Shown here piece by piece: positions 1 to 11,809 of a stretch of DNA of 64,000 bases (position 1 is the stretch's first letter; each line of letters opens with the position of its first letter). The stretch covers positions 205,428,978 to 205,492,977 of the forward strand of contig CP136066.1 in NCBI GenBank assembly GCA_032622095.1, read 5' to 3'. The stretch is from Siphonodentalium dalli (lineage: Eukaryota; Mollusca; Scaphopoda; Gadilida; Siphonodentaliidae). The notes beneath the pieces were generated by a model. The model was not told where the DNA came from. It worked only from the letters and a program-made list of their open reading frames with translations, and searched no databases. A program made the translations under genes and the position numbers.

Positions 1-984
1 ATGAATTTGTCATGCCCCATACGGAACTGGGACAACTGGGAATAGAACATGTAGTTGTCAGTTAATTAACTAACACGTATAATAACCAAGTGAGTCACAA
101 TTTGCTATATTTTCGGATAATGCAGAGAATGTTCGGGATATATGTAAAAAATTAGCATTTTACAAATTTGGTTGCCATTTTGGAAGCCATCTTGAGCTTT
201 GAGAAATTTGGTCTATAAACACCTTATTGTGACACATTTAAGATAAACCAAAACAATAAACACCTTTCAATCCAAAGATAGTTATATTTTACCTGAAAAA
301 ATGGTTCAAACCTGAAAACTGAATTTTTGCCCATATTTATGTCAAGTATTTTAGAGAAAAGTCCAATATATTTGACGATGTCAGTGGTGAAAATAGAAAA
401 ATTAACCATGGTGCATCAGACGTGTTAGCATTCAATGTATAGAATGCAGAATGGCCCATTTTATACATCAACACAACTTGTAAGCGATTGCAGGACACGC
501 TGGTGTAATATTTACCATTTTCCATATTTTGTCGGCCATATTGGCAGCCATTTTGAGCCAAAGTAAGAATTTTGGTTCCAGTGATTTGGAATATGCATAG
601 GTAATGATATGCCTCACTCACATTACAAAGTTCTGTTCATTTCTTGTTGAAATATGACTAGAATCCCAATTGTGATTTTTTTTGGTGAAATTTTATACCG
701 CATTCTGTACAATCAAATTTTTGAGGGATCGGAAGGGGTTAAGACCCCAATAATTGCATATTTAATTGCTCCAATGATCAGTTAATATAAAAAACACAAA
801 ATAAAGTTGCATTACTCAACCAGTTCCAAACAGCATGAATTGATCTAGAAGATATTTGTGAAAAAATGTCATATTTTCAACTTCCGGCAGCCATTTTGGC
901 GGCCATCTTGGATGGTGAGTTTCAATTTTGGCCCAAAAAAGTGTCATTATGTCTTAGCTTCACGAAAATATATACATTTGTGTA
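1..984. other. Non-coding, no gene seen
   Basis: I see no exon with good splice sites here. Short phrases of the type GGC(A/G)GCCAT(A/T)TTG recur near 175, 530 and 885, which suggests old dispersed repeat. The short open frames at 224-621 (minus) overlap this repeat and look like chance. Confidence 0.5.
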
Positions 985-1620
985 CATTTTACTAGGGGGG
1001 GGGGGTTAACAAGTCTCGTTCTTATCAGAAAACGACATGAATATATATTTCTTAAGTTGATCGTATCGATTTAGGGATGTATTTGTTGTAATAGTGCAAC
1101 GTACAAGGGATGTACGCACATACACACACGTTGGACAAATGCAATCATGTAATTAAAAGTGATTTTTTTTACGTTTTGAGGGGTGACCCGATGACCCCCC
1201 TTCTTATCTTAAAACCCCAGGAAAAGTTGCTTCTTAAGTTGTGTTTTTATAATTAGTATATATCAAAGTACTTTGAGACCAAAAATTATGGATGTACGCG
1301 AAAGTGTAAAAAAAAGTGAAAAATCACGTTTTGGGGTTCAGCATGGGACCCCCTTTCTTATCTGAAAACCCCAGGAAAATCCCTTTCTTAAGTTGTGTTT
1401 TCTTAATGAGTACACTTAGGAGTATCATCAAACCAAAATTCATCGATGTACGCGGAAGTGTAAATAGAAGTGATTTTTGGCACTTTTTGGGGTTCAGCAG
1501 CCCCTAAACCCCAGGAATGCGCAACTTAAGAAATCGGTTTTTCAGAATGTTCCATTATTGGTACCAACTTTAGGGGGTCAAACCTTTTGTACGCAAAAGT
1601 GTAAATAGAACATATGCGGG
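985..1620. repeat. Diverged tandem repeat, about 155-bp unit
   Basis: Phrases such as TTCTTAAGTTGTG, AACCCCAGGAAA, GATGTACGC and AAGTGTAAA recur in the same order. TTCTTAAGTT sits near 1049, 1231 and 1385, so spacing is 154-182 bases. There are three to four diverged units. A short G run lies near 1000. The 63-aa open frame at 1316 is repeat, not a gene. Confidence 0.7.
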
Positions 1621-1797
1621 CTCCCTAACTAAAAGCTGGCTCGAAACCCGATGCATGCATATTTGTGATCTACACAAAGGGGAAATTGCCTAATTTATAT
1701 ATCTGGGCAAGTTTTTCATTTGCTTTCTTGGGATCGTGGCACTCGTGGGCTCTATGTGCCATGGAGCCTTTTCTCAATCCATAAAAGTGATATAGCT

Positions 1798-2472
1798 TAA
1801 CCCTTTCTATACTAAATCATCAGTGATTAGTAGGTATCCCATAGGAAGTGTTCAGTTAGTAAGTTTAAACCTTTCTGTCCTAAAGCATCTTTGATGAGTA
1901 GTTATCTCATAGGAAGTGTTCTGATAATAAGTTTAAACCTTTCTGTGTTAAAGCATCATTGATGAGTAGTTATCTATTTAAACCTTTCTGTGCTAAAGCA
2001 TCATTGATGAGTAGTTATCTCATAGGAAGTGTTCAGATGATAAGTTTAAACCTTTCTGTGCTAAAGCATCATTGATGAGTAGTTATCTCATAGGAAGTGT
2101 TCCGATAATAAGTTTAAACCTTTCTGTGCTAAAGCATCATTGATGAGTAGTTATCCCATAGGAAGTGTTCCGATAATAAGTTTAAACCTTTCTGTGCTAA
2201 AGCATCATTGATGAGTACAGTAATGCTCTAATTAATCGACTCCTTAACCACAGCAGAATTATGGGTAACTTTTCAGGATTTAGTCGGAAATATGGCTTGT
2301 TGCCATTCATCGGAAAGCTCTCGCCAAGAGATTTCCGATGAATGGCAACAAGCCATATTTCCGACTAAATCCTGAAAAGTTACCCATAATTCTGCTGTGG
2401 TTAAGGAGTCGATTAATTAGAGCATTACTGTAGTTATCCCATAGGAAGTGTTCAGAGAGTAGTTCAACAAAC
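1798..2472. repeat. 68-bp minisatellite, interrupted by a MITE
   Basis: About six units of a 68-bp motif (containing TTTAAACCTTTCTGTG, AAGCATCATTGATGAG and CATAGGAAGTGTTC) run head to tail. The array is split by the foldback MITE at 2216-2432, and the sequence resumes right after it as GTTATCCCATAGG. The motif looks derived from one end of the dispersed TTAACCCTTTCT... family seen at 2472-2680, 3262-3515 and elsewhere. Confidence 0.9.
2216..2432. mobile_element. Foldback MITE, family A copy 1 (TA duplication)
   Basis: The element begins TACAGTAATGC and ends GCATTACTGTA. The two arms, each about 100 bases, are near-perfect inverted copies and the centre is GGAAAGCTCTCGCC. Because it landed inside a tandem repeat, neighbouring units show the empty site GATGAGTAGTTATC. 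The filled site has TA on both sides, so the target duplication is TA, as in Tc1/mariner-type elements. No transposase is encoded. Confidence 0.93.
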
Positions 2473-2676
2473 GACCATAACTTAATTATTATCTGAACAT
2501 TTCCCTCAATAAATAGGACTCTTTCTGCACTTTTATTTTTCTGTCGTCTACTTTTATCACCTTAACATCCCTCCAAATGAACAATAGATCATTCCAATGT
2601 TGACTTTTTAACTGACTGGGAGAATCCATTTAGTAATGAAAGGCGATAAACTACAATAAACCAAACCAAGCTAGTC

Positions 2677-2680
<4 letters not shown>
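2472..2680. repeat. Dispersed repeat, family F
   Basis: Shares TTATCTGAACATTTCCC, CTGTCGTCT, CCCTCCAAATGAA and GGGAGAATCCATT with copies at 3262-3515, 27120-27345, 29985-30227, 60790-60990 and 63410-63645, some reversed. Full copies end in AGAAAGGGTTAA, so this may be another TTAA-type non-autonomous element. No coding capacity seen. Confidence 0.7.

Positions 2681-2709
<29 letters not shown>
2679..2709. repeat. (TA)n microsatellite
   Basis: About 15 uninterrupted TA dinucleotides. Confidence 0.95.
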
Positions 2710-2714
<5 letters not shown>

Positions 2715-2782
2715 CCTTCATTTTTAAAAAAGGTAGTACCATGCAGGTCTCAATCAATGTTGGAAAAATGTGGATATATTAG

Positions 2783-2910
2783 CACAGGGGCTTGAAACTC
2801 GCTCCCTTTTGCAGTGCCCCTATGCCCCGTTCCGATATGCGCGTCTGCTTTAATGGTATTATATATCGGCAGTGTAAAAGGGGCAGCGGAGTGCATTGCA
2901 GGCCCCTGTG
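2783..2910. mobile_element. Small hAT-like MITE
   Basis: Ends are CACAGGGGC and GCCCCTGTG. ATATTAG lies directly outside both ends (2776-2782 and 2911-2917), a candidate 7-bp target duplication. The 128-bp interior is GC-richer than its surroundings. CAGGGGC ends fit hAT elements, which usually make 8-bp duplications, so the exact boundary is uncertain. Confidence 0.55.
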
Positions 2911-3261
2911 ATATTAGGCATTTTTAACTGCAGTGAACTTTATTCCACATGGATTGGCAATTTGCATATGGCCAATCACCAGGGTTAGCAAGGTATGCCC
3001 GAGAAAACAAAAAATTATCTTGATTTATATTTTAATTAACATTTATCGCTAATTGGGTCCAAGTTAGAGCTTCTGACTTACAATATATACAGAGTTGGTG
3101 ACAATTTAATCCTATATCTGGAAATATAGGAGATAATTTCTCTATTATTTATAGAATCACCAGTGAAACCCAAAATATTAAGAGTTGATTTAAATTTTTC
3201 ACAAAATCAATTATATGTAGTTGTATATTCAAGATATAGATAGAAAATTAACTCTTTCTTT

Positions 3262-3515
3262 ACTATAAATACTTCGGAAATGTTCAGATATAAAGTTTAA
3301 TAGATATTATCTGAATATTTTCCAGAAATTAATAAAAATCCTTCTGCATTTGTATTAGAATTTTGCCTACCTGTCTGCTCATATATATCCTGAACTGCCC
3401 TCCAGGTTGATGCCCCTACAGATGAATAATAGACTATTCCAATGCATACTTTAATCATAATGTAATTGAATGGGAGAATCCATTTAGTAAAGAAATGGTT
3501 AAAATAATCTTTTGG
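3262..3515. repeat. Dispersed repeat, family F
   Basis: Second copy of the repeat at 2472-2680, with TTATCTGAATATTTTCC, CTGTCTGCT, ATGAATAATAGAC and GGGAGAATCCATTTAG in the same order. Confidence 0.65.
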
Positions 3516-3596
3516 GCATGCAGATCATCTACAATTACCCGGAAAGCAATTGATCATGGAATTTACATTGATCAAGTGTTCCAATATGTGTAATTC

Positions 3597-3818
3597 TACA
3601 GTAATGCTCTAATTAATCGACTTCTTAACCACAGCAGAATTATGGGTAACTTTTCAGGATTTAGTCGGAAATATGGCTTGTTGCCATTCATTGGAAAGCT
3701 CTCGCCGAGAGATTTCCGATGAATGGCAACAAGCCATATTTCCGACTAAATCCTGAAAAGTTACCCATAATTCTGCTGTGGTTAAGAAATCGATTAATTA
3801 GAGCATATAATTACTGTA
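3597..3818. mobile_element. Foldback MITE, family A copy 2
   Basis: Starts TACAGTAATGCTC and ends ATTACTGTA with the same two long inverted arms as copy 1. The right end carries a small extra ATATAA, so it is slightly scrambled. TA flanks both sides. Confidence 0.9.
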
Positions 3819-4800
3819 CTGTACTTCAGGAATTTTCACCACTTCAACAGGAAGAAGAAGTCCCATCTCAAAGACTCAAACTGGACTTGCCATTTTAACT
3901 AATATATATAAACTTTACTTTTAATTAATGTTCTTCAATTCTTAGATGGCAAATACCTCTCTCCTTAAACGGATATGTCTCATTCGAGCTTCCCAAATTT
4001 GTCTACGTAATTTGGAAGGAGGTATAAGATAGGTTGAAAAATGCATAAAATTTGATATACCGGCTTCATATGCTCTGATAAATAGTTGTCATTGTCATTT
4101 GAAGCCATTTTCCATCTGTTTTCATATTTTGCTCATAAGTGAAAGAGACTCTCTTTATTTCTACCATATCGGGAACAGACTAACACGGAACACTCATTCC
4201 TATTCCATGCCATGCTGTGTATTTTTATTGCTTGGGACCCAAACATCCTGTTGAAGGTTATATTTTGCATTACTTCAATGTGCCTCTCTGGGACATATAA
4301 TGTTCGTAGAAAGGTAGTTTAAGTATTTATCGACCTTTTTCGATACCGGAAAAAAATCAAAAGGGAAATATTATTAGGTGAATTCTGGAGCACAAACCAC
4401 CATGTGGCTTTAGTCCTTGTTTCAATACTATTATTTGCTTATGAACTACATTCACATCACTTCTAGCTTTTCTCTGAAAAAAATGCCACTACATGAACAT
4501 GACATAATAATTCAGCATATCAGGGATGGGTCAATTATCAGAATTAAATACATTTTCTTTCGAAACTCTCAATTACCAAATACAATTATACATAATTAAT
4601 TAAAAACATGAATAATATATGTCGATGGTCCACCTCTTGTAAATATATATCATTCGAAAATTAAGTGGGCCTTTAATTAAAACACCTTAAATTCATGTTT
4701 TATTATAATAATTAAATAATATTCAACAGAAGAATATATATATAAACATAAAATATTAAGCTTAATTCTACTGATAAAAACATTAGGTGAGAAGATTCAT
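3819..4800. other. Non-coding, no gene seen
   Basis: AT-rich with no convincing exon. Near 4657-4685, AAATTAAGTGGGCCTTTAA matches the terminal sequence of the element at 46537-46973, so this is probably a solo or truncated end of that family. Confidence 0.4.
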
Positions 4801-4807
4801 CCAAACC

Positions 4808-4927
4808 ATGGGCCGAATTTGCCTTGGGCCGAATCTTCCCCTTTCGTTCCGTTCCACTTTACTAAGATTATCCCAATCCACATCCGTTCAGCTGTTGTCC
4901 CCATACGATTTGTTGCCTATTGTCGAG
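4808..4927 (+). CDS. Weak candidate first coding exon (40 codons)
   Basis: An ATG opens 40 codons (beginning MGRICLGPNLPLSFRS) that run straight into GAG followed by GTATGT, a good donor. The peptide is basic and rich in Leu and Ser, as some organelle-targeting leaders are. No downstream exon was found and I recognise no family, so chance is quite possible. It lies in a slightly GC-richer stretch beside the minus-strand candidate exon at 5663-5733. Confidence 0.15.
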
Positions 4928-5662
4928 GTATGTTAGAAACGCTCTTGACACTGTCAAACAAACACTATCACTAGCATCAGCCGAATGTCTAGTGTTGATA
5001 CGAAATACAGCTTGAAATGTAAAGAGATTATAGGCCAAAACAGCGATATATGATTCCTTCTGAGTCTATTCATTATCACGCAAATGAAATGGATGCAACT
5101 TGCAAAATGAAATTGGAAATTATTGAAGTATTTGTGTATGTTCGGCGTAGAACTTCAACAGTTCAAGAAGCATTCTGTTTGTCTGTAGCCTACTGGTAGG
5201 CTTGTGTACTGCAGGTTGTATTTGATTTTGAATCTCCATTCACGATTAGCCGCGTTCACCGCAAGGTGGTATTTCTTCCCTGGTGAAGCCCCCCCCCGAA
5301 TATTCCCGAGGCGAATCGGGATACATCGGCACGTAAAAACACAACAACAGAGTGCTTGTGGAAATGGGTTGTTCGCGGAATAACTGCCACAACATATTGA
5401 TCAATGAAATAAATGTTTTTGCAGCATTTATATGATATTTATAATTATATCAATACTAGAATAAGAAAACGATACTTCTGGTTTCTGCATTGATATCGTC
5501 GTGCAGGCTAAAATAAATCAATGTTCGATATTGTTATAACTTTGCCTATGACTCAGTATGAGTTCTGCGATGTGACAAAGTATAACTACTGATAATATTG
5601 CATTTACAACCAAACATGAAACACAAACGGGGCGGAAAAGGGGTCAAGAAAGGATGTCTCAC

Positions 5663-5733
5663 CTAATCTCCTCGTCTGTATTCCTTGTAGTCTGTTTAGA
5701 GTTGTCGTGAATCTGGGGGCGAGTCCGTGTCAT
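5663..5733 (-). CDS. Candidate first coding exon, unknown gene
   Basis: On the minus strand an ATG in good context (GGAAAATGACA) opens 23 codons (MTRTRPQIHDNSKQTTRNTD, then EEI) ending AG followed by GTGAGA, a strong donor with phase 2. The polar, basic and then acidic peptide fits an N-terminus. Upstream sequence to about 5970 is GC-richer than the surroundings. I cannot find the next exon, which may lie at lower coordinates or outside the window. The product is unknown. Confidence 0.33.
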
Positions 5734-5970
5734 TTTCCTTGATGGCGTAATGAAATGAAGTGTATATATGAAGTGTTGGATATAGGCCAACGTCCTAAAA
5801 CTGCTTGAAGTCCGAAGAACTTAGAACAAACATGCGACTGTCCTTGTCACCACAAGAGATCGATAGAGAGATGTATTCTTCCGCGCCACGGAAGCCTTCT
5901 TTCGCTCAGTCCATGCTCCACTTAAGAGTCTTGGATTCTGTCACCTGATGCTGTGACCTTTCACGTGATC
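5734..5970 (-). promoter_or_regulatory. Candidate promoter / 5' UTR for the minus-strand exon
   Basis: Lies just upstream of the candidate start codon at 5733. It holds an E-box CACGTG at 5962-5967 and an AGGTCACAGCA nuclear-receptor-like half-site next to it. No TATA box is evident. This rests on position and composition only. Confidence 0.25.
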
Positions 5971-5979
5971 ATTCATAAC

Positions 5980-7640
5980 AATAATAGTCAACAAAACACA
6001 TGTGCACATGCAGTCCATGTGTACCTCAACATTCACCACAATATTAAATAAAATAAATAAAGGAAATAAAGGAAATTGAACTGGTCAGCTTATCTACTCT
6101 AGGTCTAGTCTAAGCTGCAGTATTTGATTTTGTGTTTCAAATTCAAATGTTTATAAAATAATTGAAAGATATTAATTAAAGTCCACGAAAATAACAACTC
6201 AGAAATATTGACTCTTATAAAGCTCAGACATAACATCATCAAGTATATAAACCGTACACAGTTGAAATGAACCCTACTCTAAAATAGTTTTGGTATACCA
6301 TGGTGTACGTCAGTAATTCTGACTGATTTTCCAATGACTAGCGCAACGTTATTCTAACGTTGTGTTCTTTCTGTTCTGTTCAGCATATCCCTCCTCTTTT
6401 TAAAGAGGAACACCCCACATTTTTGGTTTAAACAAATATTTAAAACCTAGTTTTTATTGGTAAGATAATCATATATTACGGTTGAAATATGTAGATAAAA
6501 GTTGTGTTGCTTCATATGTGCGTTGTAAATTTAGAGTTATTCCTCCTGTATCTGGGATCTTCTCAAGTGTTATAATTTGCCGAGTACTGTTCGACTGTTT
6601 CCGGGTGATCTTCGCCAGGGAATCTTCAGGGGATCTTCGCACCGAGTGATGATCGGGAATCTTCGGGGGATCTTCACCAGGGAAGAAAGACTAAATTGCG
6701 CGTTCACCATTTATACAAATAGTGGCAAGACTCAAGTCAAGAATGAAGACCAACACTGAAAACAGGTTCTGGAAGATTTGAATGGGTCCGAAAACTGATG
6801 CGAAAACATGGTCACGTCACTGAAGCGCAAATTCCCAAGACCTATGGCTCCCAATGCGAGGCTTTTTTCACATTTGTTCCTTCAGTGTTGGTCACTTCCA
6901 TCGCACATTCCGGTCATCCTGCATGTTGTGCTGGCAATTTTATGATTATCTGGCCATTTATACAACAAATATATAGATTAACAATTCAAATCATTTGCTT
7001 TGATGGGAGTAAAGCGCAAATCCCTATACGAACAGTATAGCTGATGGTGTTAATTATCTTCGTAGATTTTTCAAGAGTTATCTCCTGGAAACACGCTAAC
7101 CTACGAGATAACCATCTGCACCTTTCTGCGCGGATTTTGTTTAAGCTTGCAGTCCTATCTCATCGTTGGTATCTGTATTGTTAAGTATGAAAAAATAATG
7201 GGAACTATTAAATAAAATGCTTGCGGATAGGCGCATGATGGATATCACATAGGTTAGCGCATTTCCAGGATATATAACTCTTGAAAAACGTACGAAGACA
7301 ACACTTTTCGCAACAGTATAGTCAATGTTTGAGTCTGCCAGAGGAAAATTATGAGGCTGTATTGGGGATTGAAACACATAATAGTTTTTAAAACAACGAG
7401 GCGACCATGCCAGGTTTGCCCCGTAAGGAGAAAATTCAGATTTTTGTCACTGCAAAGAGAAAAGTAGCCATTTCCTTGCACCTGAGATAATCGCAAAGCA
7501 ATTCAAAGATATGTATATAACGCAAGTTTATCCTGGACGTACTAGTATACCCTTTCATAATTTCTGGGAATGCATTATTTTTTGGTCTCCCGAAAATAGC
7601 TCTGTCCATCCGATTATCTGATTGTGTATTCATCACACAT
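5980..7640. other. Non-coding, no clear gene
   Basis: Around 6560-6690 the phrase GG(G)GATCTTC(G/A)CC recurs about five times, a short degenerate tandem repeat. Open frames of 60-80 codons here overlap each other on both strands, have no splice context and match nothing I know. Confidence 0.4.
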
Positions 7641-7654
7641 ATAATATGGGTATA

Positions 7655-7990
7655 CATTCATTGTGTAATCAACAGCTACCACAGTTTCGAATGTAGAGAA
7701 TTGAAACTTTAGGATATTGCTATACCAATATAAATATTGCTGTTGTACAACTTATATATGGATGATGGAAAATATAGTTTTTCACTGAGTTACATACCGT
7801 ACATGTATTCTCAATTTTTGGCCCCCTTCTGATTTTGGGTACCTGCGTTGTGTAATCAACTCCTCCCACAATTTCAAATGTAGAAAATTGAAAGTTTAGG
7901 ATATTATTACCCATATATTGTTAATGAGCAACGTGTATATGGATGATGGAAATTTAGTTTTCATTGAGGTATTCCCCTTTCTTGACTCGA
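7655..7990. repeat. Two-copy tandem duplication, about 190-bp unit
   Basis: GTGTAATCAAC, ATTGAAA(C/G)TTTAGGATAT and TATATGGATGATGGAAA appear twice in the same order, first from about 7658 and again from about 7850. Divergence is moderate. Confidence 0.65.
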
Positions 7991-8014
7991 AAAACATTTT
8001 ACAATTGTAATTTT

Positions 8015-8935
8015 CATTTTTAGCTCAACTTGACGAAGTCAATCTTGTGCTATTGCCATGGCCGTCTATGCATCCTTCAACAATTTCATTTGGCTCAGCC
8101 TACAGGCCTCATCCGATCATCACCAAACTTCATATGGATCTTTGGGGTGACCTCTAGATGGGAGCCATCTATTTTTTCTGAATTTCGTTAATAATCATGG
8201 CTGCCAGCAGCCTACTTGGATTTTACTCTCTGCATGACTAAATCCTTCGGCACACTCTGCAGGCCTCATCCCTCATCGGAAGAATCCATCAGCACACCCT
8301 GCAGCCCGCATACAGTAATGCCCTAATTAATCAACTTCTTAACCACAGCAGAATTATGGGTAACTTTTCAGGATTTAGTCGGAAATATGGCTTGTTGCCA
8401 TTCATCGGAAAGCTCTCCCCGAGAGCTTTCCGATGAATGGCAGCAAGCCATATTTCCGACTAAATCCTGAAAAGTTACCCATAATTCTGCTGTGGTTAAG
8501 AAGTTGATTACTTAGAGCATTACTGTAGATCAATGAAATGTTTTGTAAATTTACAGGCATGATTAGGATCACCTCTAGATGAGAGCTATCGAATTAAACA
8601 ATTTTAACTCATTTTCGTTGAAAAACATGGCTGCCATCAGCCATCATGGATTTTACTCTTTGCATGACTAAATCCTTTGGCACAACCTACAGGCCACATC
8701 ACTCATCCAATGTCACCAAACTTCATAAGGATCTTCAGGGTGACCTCTAGATAGGAGCCAACAATATTTTCTTATCCCTCATCTTAAGTTCATATGGTTC
8801 TTTGGGGTTACCTCTAGATTGAAGTTGTCCCATTTTTCCAAAATAAAAAAAAAAAATATGGCCGCATGCAGCCATCTTGGATTTCACATTTGAATCCATC
8901 GGCACACCCTGCAGCCCACATTTATTGGACAAATT
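8015..8935. repeat. Tandem array of conserved-style repeat units
   Basis: Three to four units contain CAGGCC(T/A)CATC, CACCAAACTTCATA, GGATCTT(T/C)(G/A)GGGTGACCTCTAGAT and CATGGCTGCCA. Another piece lies at 12295-12440. Repeats of this wording occur in many marine invertebrate genomes. A family A MITE sits inside at 8311-8527. Non-coding. Confidence 0.75.
8311..8527. mobile_element. Foldback MITE, family A copy 3
   Basis: TACAGTAATGCCC at the left and GCATTACTGTA at the right, with the standard pair of long inverted arms around GCTCTCCCCGAGAGC. Inserted within the repeat array at 8015-8935. Confidence 0.93.
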
Positions 8936-9109
8936 AAAATAATTTCATTTATACAATACAATTCATTCACTGAAACTTTTTAACATTCCTTCTTCTTTAT
9001 CATTCTATTGACTGTTCAGCATAAAATTATTAAACGCCTCCCCAAGTTGAGCTACAGTGTCATTGACACTTCCATTTGAATGATTTTGACCTCTTTTTTT
9101 CAGGGGAGG

Positions 9110-9600
9110 AGTGGTTTATTTTCATGGTACCCAGAGCATAAATCATTAAATTACACATGTGAAACCAAAGTTATTGGACATTACAGCAGAAATAGCAATT
9201 GAGACACCAATGTAGTCTTCTGCAATTATATCAAATATTATACATTTATTGCATTGTTTCGAGGTTGACATGAGGATTTATCAACCCAAGGAAGTTAATA
9301 TTCACCGAAGCCGCAGTGATCTACCAATGTTACCAAGTCACATTAGGCCTGAAACACATCACCCCGTGTATATATGTGCATGGATCTATCAAACTCAAAA
9401 CAATGTAGAAACTGTATCATTGAAAAAACCCAGGGATTTACAATCCATATTAATAACTCATGATGTAGTGTGACTTGTTATTAACCCATCTTGCCTATTT
9501 ATAGCACAATCCAGTAGATATCATGATTTATCAACTTCTTTTCCGTTTGAATTAGTATGGGACTTTTAGAAGAAAGTTTATGATCATATAATATTATATT
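9110..9600. repeat. Dispersed repeat, intact relative of the one at 19190-19960
   Basis: Shares CACATTAGGCCTGAAA, GTATATATGTGCATGGAT, AACCCAGGGA, TTATTAACCCATC and ATGGGACTTTTAGAAGAA with 19190-19352 plus 19751-19960. That copy is split by a TTAA element, so this one serves as an empty-site reference. Confidence 0.75.
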
Positions 9601-9681
9601 TACGTGCGCTCACGCAACAGTATGGCGATCAGTCAGATTCGTAGGTACGTACGTTGGTGTCACCCTACCGATTTCACTCCA

Positions 9682-9783
9682 TGACGTCACCCTTACGCAG
9701 TACATGCCGGCGACGTTACAGAGTAGATTATAGAGTTGACACCCTTGGCACTGACATCCGTTACTAGCTCGTTGCTATATAAA
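9682..9783 (+). promoter_or_regulatory. Candidate promoter (CRE + TATA box)
   Basis: A full palindromic CRE, TGACGTCA, lies at 9682-9689 and a TATA-like TATATAAA at 9776-9783, in a CpG-richer stretch. Transcription would start near 9810. A GTAAGT at 10031 could end a non-coding first exon leading to the zinc-finger gene 3 kb downstream. The link to that gene is inferred from position and strand only. Confidence 0.3.
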
Positions 9784-10291
9784 CAAACCAGCGATGTGGC
9801 TTTTGTCGAAAATTGACAGTCAGTACACTCGCCCTCTATACATGTACTTTCAGAAAATACAAAACACCACAACGTTATACCCCACCAATGTCAGTGTCTC
9901 GATATCATTTGACCAAATTTCTTGACATGAAACCGCGACAGACACGGCGTGAAATACATTGCATTGAGTAAACAATTTCCCATTGTTTCAATTCAACTTC
10001 AAGATCGCGGTAAAATCAAAACCGCAATTTGTAAGTGGTAAACATGTGAAAAAGACATCAGGTACATGCAGAAACTAATTGTTGTGCATATTTATTTCTA
10101 TTTGAGGTGGCAATTTTTCATGTTTATCAGTATTTTTAACGATAAGAGCGATGGTAATTGGGGGACTATATTTTATCTAGCGCATTAAATTTAAAATAAA
10201 AAGAGTGTTTTCTATGGCCGCACATTTCGTTGATAATTACGAGCCATTTGTTTGTCTAAATAACATTTTTAAGTTCGAAGAGCATTAGAAT

Positions 10292-10459
10292 GGGGATAAC
10301 AGTGTGGTGTTTTGTGATTTCGGAAAGGTACATGGCGAATATACTGTGACAAATACCCGTTAATGGGCTCCGGCTCCGCCGTCGCCCATTAACTAAATTT
10401 GCCACAGTATATTCGCCATGTACCTTTCCGAAATCACAAAACACCACACTGTTGTCCCC
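10292..10459. mobile_element. Perfect hairpin element, about 168 bp
   Basis: Arms of about 57 bases are near-perfect inverted copies: the left starts GGGGATAACAGTGTGG and the right ends CCACACTGTTGTCCCC. The centre holds a second GC-rich hairpin, TAATGGGC...GCCCATTA, around GGCTCCGCC. Probably a foldback transposon relic. The 63-aa frame here is an artefact of the palindrome. Confidence 0.75.
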
Positions 10460-11577
10460 TAAATAAAATTATTGAAGATTGTAATTGTCTTTTTTAGCTA
10501 ACATTAAATTTAATTAAATTAAATAAATTAAGTAAAATACAGTGAAATTATTTTTTTAATTATTTTTTATTACATTTTTGCGCACGTTGGCATCTCTCTG
10601 AGTGCATTCTAGTTTATATTGCAGAAAGTTTTTCTCAATCGTTTTTTGACACAATGTCCAGTATCATTGGTGATACGTTGCAATGAAATACTTTTGCATG
10701 AAAGTGAGTCAACCGGCGGATCATCCAAAGCAAAGCCGTCCGAAAAGAAGTTGTGACAACTTGCTAACTGCAAAAGATGTTGTTATAAAGTTAAATGATA
10801 ATATCGAGGACCGCTGAATTTAATGGCACATAGTGTTGGAGGATACATCAGTTTTGTTTGGAAAATGTGAACACATGTGTTGTTTGTGCTGGAGGCCCCA
10901 GGTGGGATAAAAAAAAACTGTTATTGACTCTATATTCACTTTATCTCCATATTTGGTGATATATTTTGTGTTCATCCTCGATGGCAGTTATGGCTGAAAT
11001 TACTGGTGTCAATATCACTATGAGTACAGACTTATTGTGGACCTGTTCCATATTATTGCAAAATAAATTACTCATTCCTCATTCAAGTTTTCTGGCTCCA
11101 ATCCATGTTGAAAGAACCTGCTTAATTTGTGTGATCCACAGGCATCTTGAGGGTTTCAATGAATTTCCTTTTCTAATTACCCTCCTTCTTACTCATCTTG
11201 TACTTGACAGTTATCAAAACGAATTACAGAATATGAATTCAGCAGAGAGATGCATTAATTATGTAATATTTGGTAGCACTGGATCTTCGAGTATAAGTAG
11301 TTTCATACATGGAAATCCTGTGCACAAAAATCTCCCTGCTCAGCCATCTGGCATACTTCGATGTTACAGCGACACTTTCAGTACTAGTAGTTGTATTTAC
11401 GCTGTAATATGTTTCGCTTTGACAGCACACCATTTACATTACGTTGTAGTTTTGGTACATTTATTTCAAAGGGTTATTGTGCTCAGTTGACACTTTTTTC
11501 ACCAGCATTCTGTTCAACTACTGTTACAGTGGGAGTTTTAGGATAGACTGCGAATCACTTTATGAAGTTTATGTACA
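10460..11577. other. Non-coding, no supported gene
   Basis: A 174-codon open frame at 10966-11490 has no splice context, unusual composition (many Ser, Leu and His) and no recognisable domain. A 44-codon ATG frame near 10684 is also isolated. I treat both as chance. Confidence 0.4.
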
Positions 11578-11724
11578 TACAGTAATGCCCTAAATAATCG
11601 ACTCCTTAACCACAGCAGAATTATGGGTAATTTTTCAGGATTTAGTCGGAAATATGGCTTGTTGCCCTTCATCGGAAAGCCCTCACTGAGATTATTTAGG
11701 TAAATTATTTAGGTCATTACTGTA
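11578..11724. mobile_element. Foldback MITE, family A copy 4 (right arm deleted)
   Basis: The left end TACAGTAATGCCC and the full left arm are present. After GGAAAGCCCTCA the sequence jumps to a short right terminus ending CATTACTGTA. TA flanks both ends. At 147 bp it has lost most of one arm. Confidence 0.88.
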
Positions 11725-11809
11725 CATGTCTCAAACAGATCATATCAGTAAGGGGATTGAGGCCACTCTATGACGCTGAGCCTGCATGTACTAGTTGAAA
11801 CCTTGCAGT

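Noticed and set aside
10684-10818. 44-codon ATG frame (MKYFCMKVSQ...)
   Set aside because: Isolated, with a stop and no usable donor in a supporting phase. An internal GTGAGT would leave only two codons.
10966-11490. 174-codon open frame
   Set aside because: It starts at a GTG-type position, has no splice context, no recognisable domain and repeat-like composition. Length alone is not enough in 64 kb of eukaryotic DNA.
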